A stretch of 64,000 nt of DNA, from NCBI RefSeq assembly GCF_003751225.1, contig NZ_RJKE01000001.1, positions 7,626,001-7,690,000 on the forward strand. Reading direction: 5' to 3'. Under the pieces are notes generated by a model. That model worked only from the letters and a program-made list of their open reading frames with translations, made no database searches and had not been told where the DNA came from. A program made the translations under genes and the position numbers. Source of the stretch: Actinocorallia herbida (GTDB taxonomy: Bacteria; Actinomycetota; Actinomycetes; Streptosporangiales; Streptosporangiaceae). This document shows, one piece after another, positions 28,256-36,785 of the stretch (its first letter is position 1; each line of letters starts with the position of its first letter).

Positions 28256-28621
28256 ATGCGCGACGGATATTTCACGATGTGGCACGGCGAGGAGTACGCC
28301 TGCGCGCCCGGCGAGGGCGAGGTCAGGCTGTACTCGGCGGACCCCCGGATCGGTTTCACCGCCGCGGCTCCGGGCAGGTTCGTCAAGGTCGTCCCCGCGT
28401 GGGAGGTCGACCAGCTCAAGTACGTGGTCACCCGCTGCGTGTGGCGGGACGAGCCGTTCCTCATCATCGGCGAGCACGACGGATGGCTGCGGGTGGAGTA
28501 CACCGGCGGCAGCGCCCTCACGGCCGAGGCGCTCGGCCTGGAGTACTTCGACCGGGGCGTCTACCAGGCGTGGGCGCCGGTGACCGAGGTCGGCCAGGTC
28601 CGCGAGGAGGTGTACGGATGA
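28256..28621 (+). CDS. hypothetical protein, last gene of TY-Chap-like cluster
   Basis: A 121-residue soluble beta-rich protein whose ATG directly follows the stop of the preceding gene. It reads MRDGYFTMWHGEEYACAPG, with a central CVWRDEPFLIIGEHDGWLRVEYTGG and a C-terminal FDRGVYQAWAP. I do not recognise the family, but its position suggests it works with the repeat protein, perhaps as a partner or immunity-like factor (speculative). Its stop overlaps the pxpA start as ATGA, so translation of pxpA is probably coupled. Confidence 0.75.
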   Translation: MRDGYFTMWHGEEYACAPGEGEVRLYSADPRIGFTAAAPGRFVKVVPAWEVDQLKYVVTRCVWRDEPFLIIGEHDGWLRVEYTGGSALTAEALGLEYFDRGVYQAWAPVTEVGQVREEVYG

Positions 28622-29433
28622 GCGACAGGCTGGTCGCGGGCAGGGCCGTCGACCTGGGCAGGAGGCCCACCGTCATGGACCTGCGGACCATCGACCTCAA
28701 CGCCGATCTCGGCGAGGGCTTCGGCGCCTGGCAACTGGGCGACGACACCGCGCTGCTGTCGGTCGTCACGAGCGCGAACGTCGCCTGCGGGTTCCACGCC
28801 GGCGACCCGCTGATCATGCGCACGGTGTGCCGGGCGGCCCAGGCGCGGGGCGTCACGGTAGGCGCCCAGGTCTCCTACCGGGATCTCGCCGGGTTCGGCC
28901 GCCGCGCGATGGACGTGCCGTTCGAGGAACTGGCGGCGGAGATCCTCTACCAGCTCGCGGCCCTGGACGGGATCGCCCGGAGCTGCGGCACGCGGGTCTC
29001 CTACGTGAAGCCGCACGGCGCGCTGTACAACCGGATCGTCCATGACCGGGAACAGGCGATGGCGGTGGCCGAGGCGGTGCTGGCCTATGACGCCTCGCTG
29101 CCCGTCCTGACCCTGCCGGGATCGGTGCTGGCCGAGGTCCACGACGACCTCCAGACCGTCGCCGAGTGCTATGCCGACCGGGCCTACACGCCGGAGGGGA
29201 CCCTGGTCTCTCGGCGTTCCCCGGTGGCCGTCGTCCGGGATCCGGAGAAGGTCGCCGAGCGCGCGGTGCGCATGGCCGTCTCGGGGGAGGTCGAGGCGAT
29301 CGACGGGACGGTCGTGCCGGTCTCGGCGCGGTCGATCTGCGTGCACGGGGACACCCCGGGCGCGGTGGAGCTGGCCAGGTCGGTGCGGCGGGCGCTGAGC
29401 GACGCGGGCGTCCAGATCATCCCGTTCGCCTGA
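28618..29433 (+). CDS. 5-oxoprolinase subunit A (LamB/YcsF family)
   Basis: A 271-residue PxpA, one of three subunits of the ATP-dependent prokaryotic 5-oxoprolinase that opens 5-oxoproline to glutamate. The family signature DLNADLGEGFGAW is followed by NVACGFHAGDP, GAQVSYRDLAGFGRR, YVKPHGALYN and CVHGDTPGAVELA. ATG 28618 overlaps the previous stop and has gaggaggtg upstream. A second ATG at 28675 also has aggagg at workable spacing and gives the more usual length of about 252 residues. Its stop overlaps the pxpB start (TGATG), so the two are coupled. Confidence 0.93.
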   Translation: MSDRLVAGRAVDLGRRPTVMDLRTIDLNADLGEGFGAWQLGDDTALLSVVTSANVACGFHAGDPLIMRTVCRAAQARGVTVGAQVSYRDLAGFGRRAMDVPFEELAAEILYQLAALDGIARSCGTRVSYVKPHGALYNRIVHDREQAMAVAEAVLAYDASLPVLTLPGSVLAEVHDDLQTVAECYADRAYTPEGTLVSRRSPVAVVRDPEKVAERAVRMAVSGEVEAIDGTVVPVSARSICVHGDTPGAVELARSVRRALSDAGVQIIPFA

Positions 29434-30035
29434 TGGACATCCGGCCCGCGGGCGACCGCGCGCTGCTGGTGGAGACGGACGCGCCGCACGCGCTGCGGGC
29501 CGCGGTGGCGGCCGCGGGGCTCCCCGGCGTCGCGGAGATCGTGCCCGGCGAGCGGACCCTCCTCGTGGTGTTCACCGGGCCGGTCGGGGACGCGGCGGGC
29601 CGCATCGCCGCGCTGGAGGTCCGCGCGGCCGAGGCCGGCGGACGGCTCGTCGAGGTGCCCGTCGTCTATGACGGGGCCGATCTGGCCGAGGTCTCCGAGC
29701 TGACGGGCCTGTCGGTCCCGGAGGTCGTACGGCGGCATGCCGCGGCCGAGTACACCGTGGCCTATCTGGGGTTCTCTCCTGGTTTCGGCTATCTGACCGG
29801 GTTGGACGGCTCGCTGACCGTGCCCCGGAAGGAGACCCCGCGCACGTCGGTACCGGCCGGATCCGTCGCGATCGCCGGGCCGTACACGTCGGTCTACCCG
29901 TCGGCGTCGCCGGGCGGATGGCGCCTGATCGGCCGCACCGGCCTGCGGCTGTGGGACGTCGACCGCGACCCTCCGTCCCTGCTGGAGCCGGGTGACCGGG
30001 TGCGGTTCCGCGAAAGTGTCGGAGGGGTCACGTAG
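29433..30035 (+). CDS. 5-oxoprolinase subunit B (KipI-like)
   Basis: A 200-residue PxpB. The C-terminal cyclophilin-like domain shows the family block YLGFSPGFGYLTGLD, followed by VPRKETPRTSVPAGSVAIAG and YPSASPGGWRLIGRT. The N-terminal half DIRPAGDRALLVE is also diagnostic. In Bacillus the homologue KipI inhibits the sporulation kinase KinA, but beside pxpA and pxpC the 5-oxoprolinase role is the safe assignment. The start overlaps the pxpA stop by one base. pxpC is not next in the operon; it lies inverted 265 bases downstream. Confidence 0.93.
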   Translation: MDIRPAGDRALLVETDAPHALRAAVAAAGLPGVAEIVPGERTLLVVFTGPVGDAAGRIAALEVRAAEAGGRLVEVPVVYDGADLAEVSELTGLSVPEVVRRHAAAEYTVAYLGFSPGFGYLTGLDGSLTVPRKETPRTSVPAGSVAIAGPYTSVYPSASPGGWRLIGRTGLRLWDVDRDPPSLLEPGDRVRFRESVGGVT

Positions 30036-30045
30036 CGTCGCGCGC

Positions 30046-30291
30046 ATGATCTCGACGACAGGTGACCGGGCGGCGCATCGGATCGGCCGCACGGTATCGC
30101 GCAAGGCCCGCGGCGCGGGCGCCCAGGCTCTGCGGGCGGCCCAGACCGCCCTGTGGGGGCGGATCCGGGGAACGGCCCTGTCCGCCTCGTCGCACGCTCG
30201 CGGAGCCGCCCTGCGGGCCCGTGGCGCGCGGGAGCGGATCCGTGCGGCCGCGCTGCGGGCCTCGTTGCGCGCTTGGCCCGCCGAACCCTGA
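30046..30291 (+). CDS. small Ala/Arg-rich hypothetical protein (doubtful)
   Basis: A possible 81-residue protein from ATG 30046, ten bases after pxpB. It is composed almost wholly of Ala, Arg, Gly and Leu in helix-like periodicity (AAHRIGRTVSRKARGAGAQALRAAQTALWGRIRG) and contains no recognisable domain. Only nine bases separate it from the stop of convergent pxpC. The composition could be a basic amphipathic helix or merely GC-rich spacer; no ribosome-binding site is evident. Confidence 0.3.
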   Translation: MISTTGDRAAHRIGRTVSRKARGAGAQALRAAQTALWGRIRGTALSASSHARGAALRARGARERIRAAALRASLRAWPAEP

Positions 30292-30300
30292 AGAGACCGC

Positions 30301-31152
30301 TCAGCGGGCGCGGCGGAACGACACCTCGTCGCCCGGCCGCAGCTGCGCCGCATGCCCCAGATCCGCCTCGGCCACCACGGCGATCACCGGATAGCCGCCG
30401 GTCGTGGGGTGGTCGGCGAGGAAGAGGATCGGCTTGCCGTCCGGGGGCACCTGGAGCGCGCCCGTCACCATGCCCTCGCTCGCCAGTTCGTCCGTACGGG
30501 CCCTGGCGAGCACCGGGCCGTCCAGCCGCACCCCGACCCGGTTGCTCCGGTCGGTCACGGTGTAGCGCGCGCCGAGCAGGGTGCCGAGCGCGCCGGGGGT
30601 GAACCAGTCGGCCCGCGGTCCCGGCACCACCGCGAGCACGGGCGCGGCGGGCAGCGGCGCGCGCGGGGCGACGTCCACCCCCTCGAAGCCCCCGACCACC
30701 TTGCCCACCGGCAGCGTCATGCCTTCGGCGAGCGGCTTCGGACCGAGTCCCGAGAGCAGGTCGGTCGATCTGCTGCCGAGCACCGGAGGCACCGCGATGC
30801 CTCCGCGCACGGCGAGATAGCTGCGCAGGCCCCGCTCCGGCGCCCCGAACCGCACCACCGCGCCCCCGGGCACGAAGCACGGCCCGAGGCAGCCCTGCCC
30901 CCTGCCGTCCACCGCCCACTCCAGTGGCGCACCGGTGACGGCCACCCACGCCGGGCGCACGAACCGCAGCCGCGCGCCGCCGAACGTCAGCTCCAGGCCC
31001 GCGGCGTCCTCGGGATTGCCGACCAGCCGGTTGGCCAGCGCCAGGCTCTCCCGGTCCGCCGCGCCCGCCCGGGGCACGCCCAGATGGGCCAGCCCCGTCC
31101 GTCCCAGGTCCTGCACCGTCGTCAGCGCCCCGCCCGCCAGCACCTCGATCAT
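30301..31152 (-). CDS. 5-oxoprolinase subunit C (biotin-dependent carboxylase-like, KipA family)
   Basis: A 283-residue PxpC. Diagnostic blocks are the N-terminal GALTTVQDLGRTGLAHLGVPRAGAAD, GLELTFGGARLRF, SYLAVRGGIAVPPVLGSRSTDL, SNRVGVRLDG, ELASEGMVTGALQVPPDGKPILFLADHPTTGGYPVIAVV and the final QLRPGDEVSFR. It completes the PxpABC enzyme. The gene is on the strand opposite pxpAB and convergent with them, unlike the usual pxpBCA operon, so a local inversion or separate regulation is implied. ATG 31152 is chosen; the open frame begins 15 bases earlier. Confidence 0.93.
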   Translation of the reverse strand: MIEVLAGGALTTVQDLGRTGLAHLGVPRAGAADRESLALANRLVGNPEDAAGLELTFGGARLRFVRPAWVAVTGAPLEWAVDGRGQGCLGPCFVPGGAVVRFGAPERGLRSYLAVRGGIAVPPVLGSRSTDLLSGLGPKPLAEGMTLPVGKVVGGFEGVDVAPRAPLPAAPVLAVVPGPRADWFTPGALGTLLGARYTVTDRSNRVGVRLDGPVLARARTDELASEGMVTGALQVPPDGKPILFLADHPTTGGYPVIAVVAEADLGHAAQLRPGDEVSFRRAR

Positions 31153-31197
31153 TGGCGAACGGTACAACGCCCGGCCGCGGGAGAGCGCACAGGCACG

Positions 31198-33477
31198 TCA
31201 CTCGACGCCGCGGATGTCCCCCTGGACGAGCGTCGTCAGGTCGTCGGTGGTGGGCGCGGGCAGCGCGGAGACCCGCACGTCGCGCGCCGCGCAGGACCGC
31301 TCGTAGACGGTCCTGGCGAAGCGCGCGTTGCCGAGCGTGTCGATCGCGCCCTGGCCGCACGCGCGCTGGAACACCAGCGCGAGGTCGTCCAGCGCGTCGT
31401 CGGCCCAGTGGTCGCCGTTCTCCGCGGCGAGCGTCACCGCGATGCGCAGCAGTTCGTCCGGACCGTACGACGGGAAGGGCACGCGGGTGTCGAAGCGCGA
31501 GGCCAGCCCTGGGTTGGCCGCGAGCAGCCGCTCCATGTCCGGCGGATAGCCGGCGAGGACCACGACGAGGTTGTCCCGGTCGTCCTCGGCACGTTTCAGC
31601 AGGGTCTGCACCGCCTCCTGGCCGAACGCGTCGCCGCCGGAGTACCCGGTGCCGATCAGACTGTAGGCCTCGTCGACGAACAGCACCCCACCGAGCGCGG
31701 AGTCGATCACCCGGTTCGTCTTGAGCGCCGTCGCGCCCAGATGCTCGCCGACCAGGTCGGCCCGGCTGACCTCGACCACGTCGGGCCGGCTGAGCAGGCC
31801 GAGCGCGGCGAAGATCCGGCCGAGCACCCGCGCGACGGACGTCTTGCCGGTGCCCGGCGGGCCGGTGAAGACGAAGTGCCGCATCGGCGGCTGGGCGGGC
31901 AGACCTTGGGCCGCGCGCAGCCTCCTGACCTGGAGCTGCGCGGCGATCTGGTGGACCTGGCGCTTCACCGGCTCCAGTCCGATCATGCCGTCGAGCGAAC
32001 CGAGCGCCTCCTCCAGCGTCGGGGTCTCGGCGTAGCCGCGGTAGCGGGCGGTCAGCTCGTCGTAGGAGGCCCGCACGTCTTCGGCCCGGATCGTCACGAG
32101 TTCGGCGGCCGAAGGGTGCGCGCTGCGGGAGACCACGCGCAGGTCGCGGGCGCGCGAGGCGCCTTCGGCGAGCGAGCGGACGAAGCGGCCGTTGCCGAGC
32201 TGGTCGACGATGCCGCGGCGGCGGATCTCCTCGAAACACCCGGAGAGATGGTCGAGCGCGTCGGCCGACAGCCGGTCGCCGCGCGCCTCGGTGTGCGTCC
32301 GGCAGATCGCCAGCAGTTCCTCCGGCAGGTAGCTGGGGAACAGGACGCGGGTCCCGAACCGGGAGGCGAGCCCCGGGTTGGAGTCCAGGAACTCGTCCAT
32401 CTCCGTCTCGTAGCCCGCGAGGATGATGACGAGGTTGTCCCGGTCGTCCTCGGCGCGTTTCAGCAGCGCCTGGACCGCCTCGTTGCCGAATCTGTCGGCC
32501 TGGCCGTCGCCCGCGTTGACCAGCGAGTACGCCTCGTCGACGAACAGGACCCCGCCGACCGCGGAGTCCACCACCTCGTTGGTCTTGATCGCGGTCGCGC
32601 CCAGGTACTCCCCCACCAGGTCGGCCCGGTGCACCTCGACGACCCGGGCGGAAGGGAGCAGCCGGAAGGCGTAGAAGATCGTGGCGAGGGTCCGGGCGAC
32701 CGTCGTCTTGCCGGTGCCGGAGGGCCCGGCGAACACCAGGTGCCGCAGCGGCTTCTCGATCGGCACCCCGGCCTCGGCCCGCAGATGCGCGGCCTCGATC
32801 GAGGCGGCGATGGAGCGGACCTGCCGCTTCACCGGCGCCAGCCCGATCATGTCCTCGAGTTCGGCGAGCGCCGCGGCGACCGAGGGCCGCGGCTCCGCGG
32901 CGGGCGGCCGCGGCGCCGGGACGAGGATCGGGGGCGGCGCGGGCGGCGGTTCCGGCACGGGCGCCCGCACGGGAACCGGCGCGGGCGCCGCCTCCTCGAC
33001 CCAGCCGGAGTCGTAGGAGTCGGCCGCGACGACCCGTCGCGCGCGGTCCCACCGGTAGGCCAGCACCAGGACCGCGCCCGCCCAGGCCGGTCCGGCGTGC
33101 AGCCGGGGCGCCAGATCGGCGAGCGCCGCGGTGAGCAGCCCGGCGACCGCCAGCGCCCACAGCGCGCTCCGCCAGGGCACATAACCGCGCAGCCGCAGGG
33201 AGGCCACCGCGACGGGAAGGGCGAGCAGGGCGAGGACGAGACCCTGATAGGCCCCCTCGGGGTACATCCGCGAAAGCGGCACCACGAGGGCGAGCCAGCA
33301 TGCCGTCACCGCCAGCACGGCGGTTCCGGCCGGGGAGCGAAGCGTCAGATCGACCACCACCAGCGCGACGATGGCTCCCACCAGGGTGCCCGGCACCGGC
33401 AGTTCCGCTGTCACCGCGACGGTGAGGCAGACCGCCAGCAACAAGATCCCCGCGAGCCGCCTGAGACCAGAGTGCAT
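31198..33477 (-). CDS. membrane-anchored double CbbX/EccA-type AAA+ ATPase
   Basis: A 759-residue protein. About five hydrophobic helices occupy residues 5-125, then a Pro-rich linker (EPPPAPPPILVPAPRPP) leads to two tandem AAA+ domains of the CbbX/EccA type. The Walker A motifs are GPSGTGKTT (near 250) and GPPGTGKTS (near 538). Each domain repeats GVLFVDEAYSL, a Walker B with sensor, and RAEDDRDNLV-ILAGY. CbbX members remodel Rubisco, and EccA acts in type VII secretion; the membrane anchor is less usual for either. No other secretion genes are in the window. The start is uncertain (ATG 33477 or 33564; the open frame reaches 33645). It is cotranscribed-looking with rnhB upstream but 264 bases away. 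Confidence 0.85.
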   Translation of the reverse strand: MHSGLRRLAGILLLAVCLTVAVTAELPVPGTLVGAIVALVVVDLTLRSPAGTAVLAVTACWLALVVPLSRMYPEGAYQGLVLALLALPVAVASLRLRGYVPWRSALWALAVAGLLTAALADLAPRLHAGPAWAGAVLVLAYRWDRARRVVAADSYDSGWVEEAAPAPVPVRAPVPEPPPAPPPILVPAPRPPAAEPRPSVAAALAELEDMIGLAPVKRQVRSIAASIEAAHLRAEAGVPIEKPLRHLVFAGPSGTGKTTVARTLATIFYAFRLLPSARVVEVHRADLVGEYLGATAIKTNEVVDSAVGGVLFVDEAYSLVNAGDGQADRFGNEAVQALLKRAEDDRDNLVIILAGYETEMDEFLDSNPGLASRFGTRVLFPSYLPEELLAICRTHTEARGDRLSADALDHLSGCFEEIRRRGIVDQLGNGRFVRSLAEGASRARDLRVVSRSAHPSAAELVTIRAEDVRASYDELTARYRGYAETPTLEEALGSLDGMIGLEPVKRQVHQIAAQLQVRRLRAAQGLPAQPPMRHFVFTGPPGTGKTSVARVLGRIFAALGLLSRPDVVEVSRADLVGEHLGATALKTNRVIDSALGGVLFVDEAYSLIGTGYSGGDAFGQEAVQTLLKRAEDDRDNLVVVLAGYPPDMERLLAANPGLASRFDTRVPFPSYGPDELLRIAVTLAAENGDHWADDALDDLALVFQRACGQGAIDTLGNARFARTVYERSCAARDVRVSALPAPTTDDLTTLVQGDIRGVE

Positions 33478-33741
33478 CCGAAAATATCCGCCTCGGGCGC
33501 GCTCGAAAAGGTCCCGCGCCGCTCTTGTGGGCGGGCGGATCACGATTCGTCCCGACGCTCCCATCTTGAACCGACAGCCTGACCCCTGACCGGCCGCGAG
33601 TCCAGCGCCACACCCCGCTACCGCGATTTTCGTAGGCTGGATCACTCCGCGATCGGATCGTCGGCCACACCCGTCCCACGGGCACCATCGGGCGATCTCC
33701 GGGGTGGTCCGGCGAACCGTGCCAGGGGCGTGTCCCGGGCG

Positions 33742-34449
33742 TCACATGAGGCTGAGCTGTCCCTCTCCGGCGAGTGGATCCCGGTGCACCCTGAGATGGC
33801 GCCAGCGGGGCAGATCGTCCAGATACGACCAGGAGAGGCGGTGGTGCTCGGTGGGCCCGAGCCGCTCCAGCGCGGCGGTGTGGACCGGCGAGGGATAACC
33901 CGAGCCGTCGGCGAAGCCGTACTCGGCTCCGCCGGGCAGCTCCGCCATGTACCTGTCGCGGTAAACCTTGGCGAGGACCGATGCCGCCGCGACCGTCACC
34001 GACCGCTGGTCGGCCTTGACCTCGGTGCGCACCCTCCACGGAGCCCCGAGGAAGTCGTGCCCGCCGTCGACGATCACCATGTCGGGGCGTTCGGGAAGGG
34101 CTTCCAGCGCGCGCACGGCCGCCTTGCGCAGGGCCGCGGTCATGCCCAGCTCGTCGATCTCGCGTGCGGACGCCTCGCCCAGCGCCCAGCCGCTCAGCCA
34201 GCCGGGCAGGACCTCGGCGAAGGCGGACCGGTGCGCGGCGCTGAGCAGCTTGGAGTCGGTGAGCCGGACCGGCGGGCGCTTGCCGCGGGGCAGCTCGGGC
34301 GGCGGGCCGAAGTCCGTGACGGCCGCGCAGACCACGACGGGTCCCGCCCAGGCGCCGCGGCCCACCTCGTCGATCCCGGCGACGCGCTTCGCGCCCGCCG
34401 CGCGCAGTTGTTCCTCGACCTCGTATCCGGCAGCCACGCGGGCCATCAT
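33742..34449 (-). CDS. ribonuclease HII
   Basis: A 235-residue RNase HII, which cleaves RNA in RNA-DNA hybrids and removes single ribonucleotides from DNA. The catalytic DEDD set is visible: [15 protein letters not shown] supplies the first Asp and Glu, and VDGGHDF and the later [14 protein letters not shown] complete the family signature. LTDSKLLS is the conserved substrate-binding loop. The two adjacent ATG codons at 34449 and 34446 both fit; no strong ribosome-binding site is seen. A terminator-like hairpin lies in the upstream leader on the same strand. Confidence 0.94.
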   Translation of the reverse strand: MMARVAAGYEVEEQLRAAGAKRVAGIDEVGRGAWAGPVVVCAAVTDFGPPPELPRGKRPPVRLTDSKLLSAAHRSAFAEVLPGWLSGWALGEASAREIDELGMTAALRKAAVRALEALPERPDMVIVDGGHDFLGAPWRVRTEVKADQRSVTVAAASVLAKVYRDRYMAELPGGAEYGFADGSGYPSPVHTAALERLGPTEHHRLSWSYLDDLPRWRHLRVHRDPLAGEGQLSLM

Positions 34450-34532
34450 CCCAGGGCCCGAGGAGTGCGCGACATAGGGACGCCCGGGAACCCTGGAGGA
34501 GGAGAACGCCCCTAGGGGAAGAAAAGGGAAAA

Positions 34533-34556
34533 GGGGGCGTGGACACCCACGCCCCC
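34533..34556 (-). terminator. orphan terminator-like hairpin in rnhB leader
   Basis: A perfect 10-bp stem (gggggcgtgg / ccacgccccc) with a four-base loop is followed on the minus strand by ttttcccttttctt. It lies 84-107 bases upstream of the rnhB start, and no minus-strand gene precedes it, so it could end a short leader or small RNA or attenuate rnhB. Confidence 0.6.
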
Positions 34557-34748
34557 TTAAATAGCACCCGGAGCCGTAGCGCGCCATGCACGGCCCCGCG
34601 TCGCCCGCCATCCTACGGCGACCACACACCGACATGAAGCGAAGACACTCCGTAATGGCATGGAAGTGTGACGCGGACCATGTTGCAAGTGGTCACTTAC
34701 TATGTGACCGTGAGTCCGTCCGGTGCCACCCCACCCGGAGGAATCCAC

Positions 34749-35612
34749 ATGACGAGCCCCGTCTCGCCCCTGCCGAAGGACCAGCCCGTCCAGGAGGACG
34801 GTCCCGTCCCCCGCGCGGTCCAGGCGACCCTGAGCTGGTACGCCATGGCTCTCGGTCTCCCGAACGTGCTGATGCAGCTGTCCAACATCAAGGTCGGCTA
34901 CGGAGTCGCGGAGAGCCGGGTGGAGAGCGGCCGGATCGACAGGCATCCGATCAAGCGCCTGCGCACCACCCTCACCTTCCTCGCCGTCGCCACCCACGGC
35001 ACCTCCGCCGAACGCGCCTACATGCGCGAGGAGATCAACCGGGCGCACCGCCAGGTCGTCTCCAAGCCCGGCGACAAGGTCAAGTACAACGCGTTCGACC
35101 GCGAACTCCAGCTGTGGGTCGCCGCGTGCCTCTACAAGGGCACCGAGGACATGATCACCGCCCTGGAGCTGACCTTCACCGACGGCGAGTGGGAGGAGCT
35201 GTACCAGCACTCCTCCCGCCTGGCCACCAGCCTCCAGGTCCCCCGCGACCTGTGGCCGGCCGACCGCGAGGCGTTCGCCAAGTACTGGAACGACGCCCTG
35301 GGCGCGCTGACGACCGACGAGTACACGCGGGGCTTCCTCCGCGACCTCGCGGGCCTGGAATTCCTGCCGGGACCCGTCAGCGCGGCCCTCGGCCCGCTCT
35401 CCCGGTTCATCACCACGGGCTTCCTCCCGCAGGAGTTCCGCGACGAGCTCGGCCTCCCCTGGACCGCCCGGTCCCAGGCGCTGTTCGACAAGTTCGTGCA
35501 CGCCTCGGCGAGCCTCAACCGCGCGCTTCCGCCCGTCGCCCGGCGGTTCCCCTTCAACGTCTACCTCTGGGACTTCCGGCGCCGCATGCGCCTGGGCCGT
35601 TCCGTCGTCTGA
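34749..35612 (+). CDS. MpaB/DUF2236 family oxygenase-like protein
   Basis: A 287-residue protein of the DUF2236 (rubber oxygenase Lcp/MpaB-like) family. ATG 34749 is preceded by ggagga at good spacing; the longer open frame adds 27 codons from the promoter region. The helical segments IKRLRTTLTFLAVATHGTSAERAYMREEINRAHRQV and the conserved DRELQLWVAACLYKGT, followed by WPADREAFAKYW and PFNVYLWDFRRRMR, are family features. The Arg and His residues are those proposed to contact a b-type haem in Lcp. Substrate is unknown. It is divergent from rnhB and followed by the MerR regulator gene on the other strand. Confidence 0.87.
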   Translation: MTSPVSPLPKDQPVQEDGPVPRAVQATLSWYAMALGLPNVLMQLSNIKVGYGVAESRVESGRIDRHPIKRLRTTLTFLAVATHGTSAERAYMREEINRAHRQVVSKPGDKVKYNAFDRELQLWVAACLYKGTEDMITALELTFTDGEWEELYQHSSRLATSLQVPRDLWPADREAFAKYWNDALGALTTDEYTRGFLRDLAGLEFLPGPVSAALGPLSRFITTGFLPQEFRDELGLPWTARSQALFDKFVHASASLNRALPPVARRFPFNVYLWDFRRRMRLGRSVV

Positions 35613-35689
35613 GACCCCCTCCGAGCCGCCGGGGGGCGGGGCCCGGCGCCGCACTCTCCCCGGCGCCGGGCTCCTTTCTCCTCCCGCGT

Positions 35690-36586
35690 TCAGTGCGCGC
35701 GCAGCGCCTCGATCAACCAGGCGAACGCCGGGACCGCGGGCTCCCGCGGCGGCCACCCGTTGAGCGCGCCGAGCAGCTGCCAGTACCGCTCGACGCGCGC
35801 GTCGGCGAACAGCTCGAGCTGCTCCAGGATCCGGGCCCTGACCTCGGCCGGGGTGTCCTCCGGGACGATCCGCCCGAGCGCCTCCCGGCCCGCCGCCGAC
35901 TCCGGCGCGACCCCGTCGGCCAGCGCCTTCCCGGCGTGCTCGACCACCAGGTGGTGGTCCGGCCCGTGTTCCAGCTCCTCGGCGCCCTTCCCGGCGACGG
36001 CCATCTCCCGGACCCGGGCACGGAACGCGGGGTCGCCGACCAGCCCGGCCAGCTCCACCCAGGCGTCCACCTGCTCGGGCGTCGGGTCGTCGGGCAGGTC
36101 CGCGGGCAGCCGCCGCATGCTCTCGGCGATGCCCCGCGCGGGCGCGTCCGCCGCCATCCCCTCGACGATCTCCGCGACGAACCCGTCGATCATCCGCTGC
36201 CGCTCCCGCGCCGACAGCCGCGCCAACTCGTGCACCACTCTCATCTCCTCCACGGTTCCGTCCCTTCGGGCCACGGACGAGAGGACCGCCCGGCGCAGCC
36301 TGAGCACCCGGATCTCGGCGTCCAGCGCCCGCGCATGCGCGCTCGCCACCTCGGCCACGGTCGCGTTCCGCGCGAGCACCCGCCGGACCTCGTCCAGCCC
36401 GATCCCCAGCCCTCGCAGCGTCGCCACCAGCTCCACCCGGGCCACGGCCTCGGCATCGAACAGCCGATACCCGCCTCCCGACCTACCGGAAGGCTCCACG
36501 ACCCCGGCCTCAGCCCAGAACCGCAAGGTCCGAGCCGAAACCCCGACAAGCCGAGCCACCTGCGCCACGGTCATCCCCTCATCCAC
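35690..36586 (-). CDS. MerR-family transcriptional regulator
   Basis: A 298-residue regulator. The N-terminal MerR winged helix reads MTVAQVARLVGVSARTLRFWAEAGVVEPSGRSGGGYRLFDAEAV, followed by the wing helix region LRGLGIGLDEVRRVLARN. A large C-terminal domain of about 200 residues has no cysteine cluster, so metal sensing is unlikely; a multidrug or small-molecule ligand is more probable. It starts at GTG 36586 behind gagaggg, with ATG 36574 a close alternative. It converges on the MpaB-like gene with a 77-base gap. Its target is unknown. Confidence 0.9.
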   Translation of the reverse strand: MDEGMTVAQVARLVGVSARTLRFWAEAGVVEPSGRSGGGYRLFDAEAVARVELVATLRGLGIGLDEVRRVLARNATVAEVASAHARALDAEIRVLRLRRAVLSSVARRDGTVEEMRVVHELARLSARERQRMIDGFVAEIVEGMAADAPARGIAESMRRLPADLPDDPTPEQVDAWVELAGLVGDPAFRARVREMAVAGKGAEELEHGPDHHLVVEHAGKALADGVAPESAAGREALGRIVPEDTPAEVRARILEQLELFADARVERYWQLLGALNGWPPREPAVPAFAWLIEALRAH

Positions 36587-36736
36587 GCCCCCACCCTCTC
36601 CCTCCCACCCACTGACACCTCAACCCGAACACCCGCACAAGGCGACCGGATGTCTCCCCGCCCGAAGCGTTTCGGGCGGATACGCCGGATCTCCTGACCG
36701 ACCGAGCCACTTCCTCGACTGCCGAGGAGAGACGGC

Positions 36737-36768
36737 GAAGGGGCGCCGACGGTCGTCGGCGCCCCTTC
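36737..36768 (-). terminator. terminator downstream of nrdJ
   Basis: A perfect 14-bp stem (gaaggggcgccgac / gtcggcgccccttc) with loop ggtc lies 18 bases beyond the nrdJ stop. There is no long U-tract. A second hairpin (ccgcccgaa / ttcgggcgg, 36658-36679) lies further on, ahead of the MerR gene. Confidence 0.75.
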
Positions 36769-36785
36769 GGGTGGTGCGGGAACGG

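Noticed and set aside
22556-28477. A 1973-codon open frame on the minus strand opposite the TY-Chap-like cluster
   Set aside because: In DNA with extreme third-position GC, stop codons are rare in antisense frames. The translation is Arg/Gly/Pro-rich without domains, whereas the plus-strand genes have ribosome-binding sites, coupling and recognisable domains.
30352-33582. A 1076-codon plus-strand frame opposite pxpC and the AAA gene
   Set aside because: Both opposing genes have intact family motifs; the plus-strand translation is low complexity.
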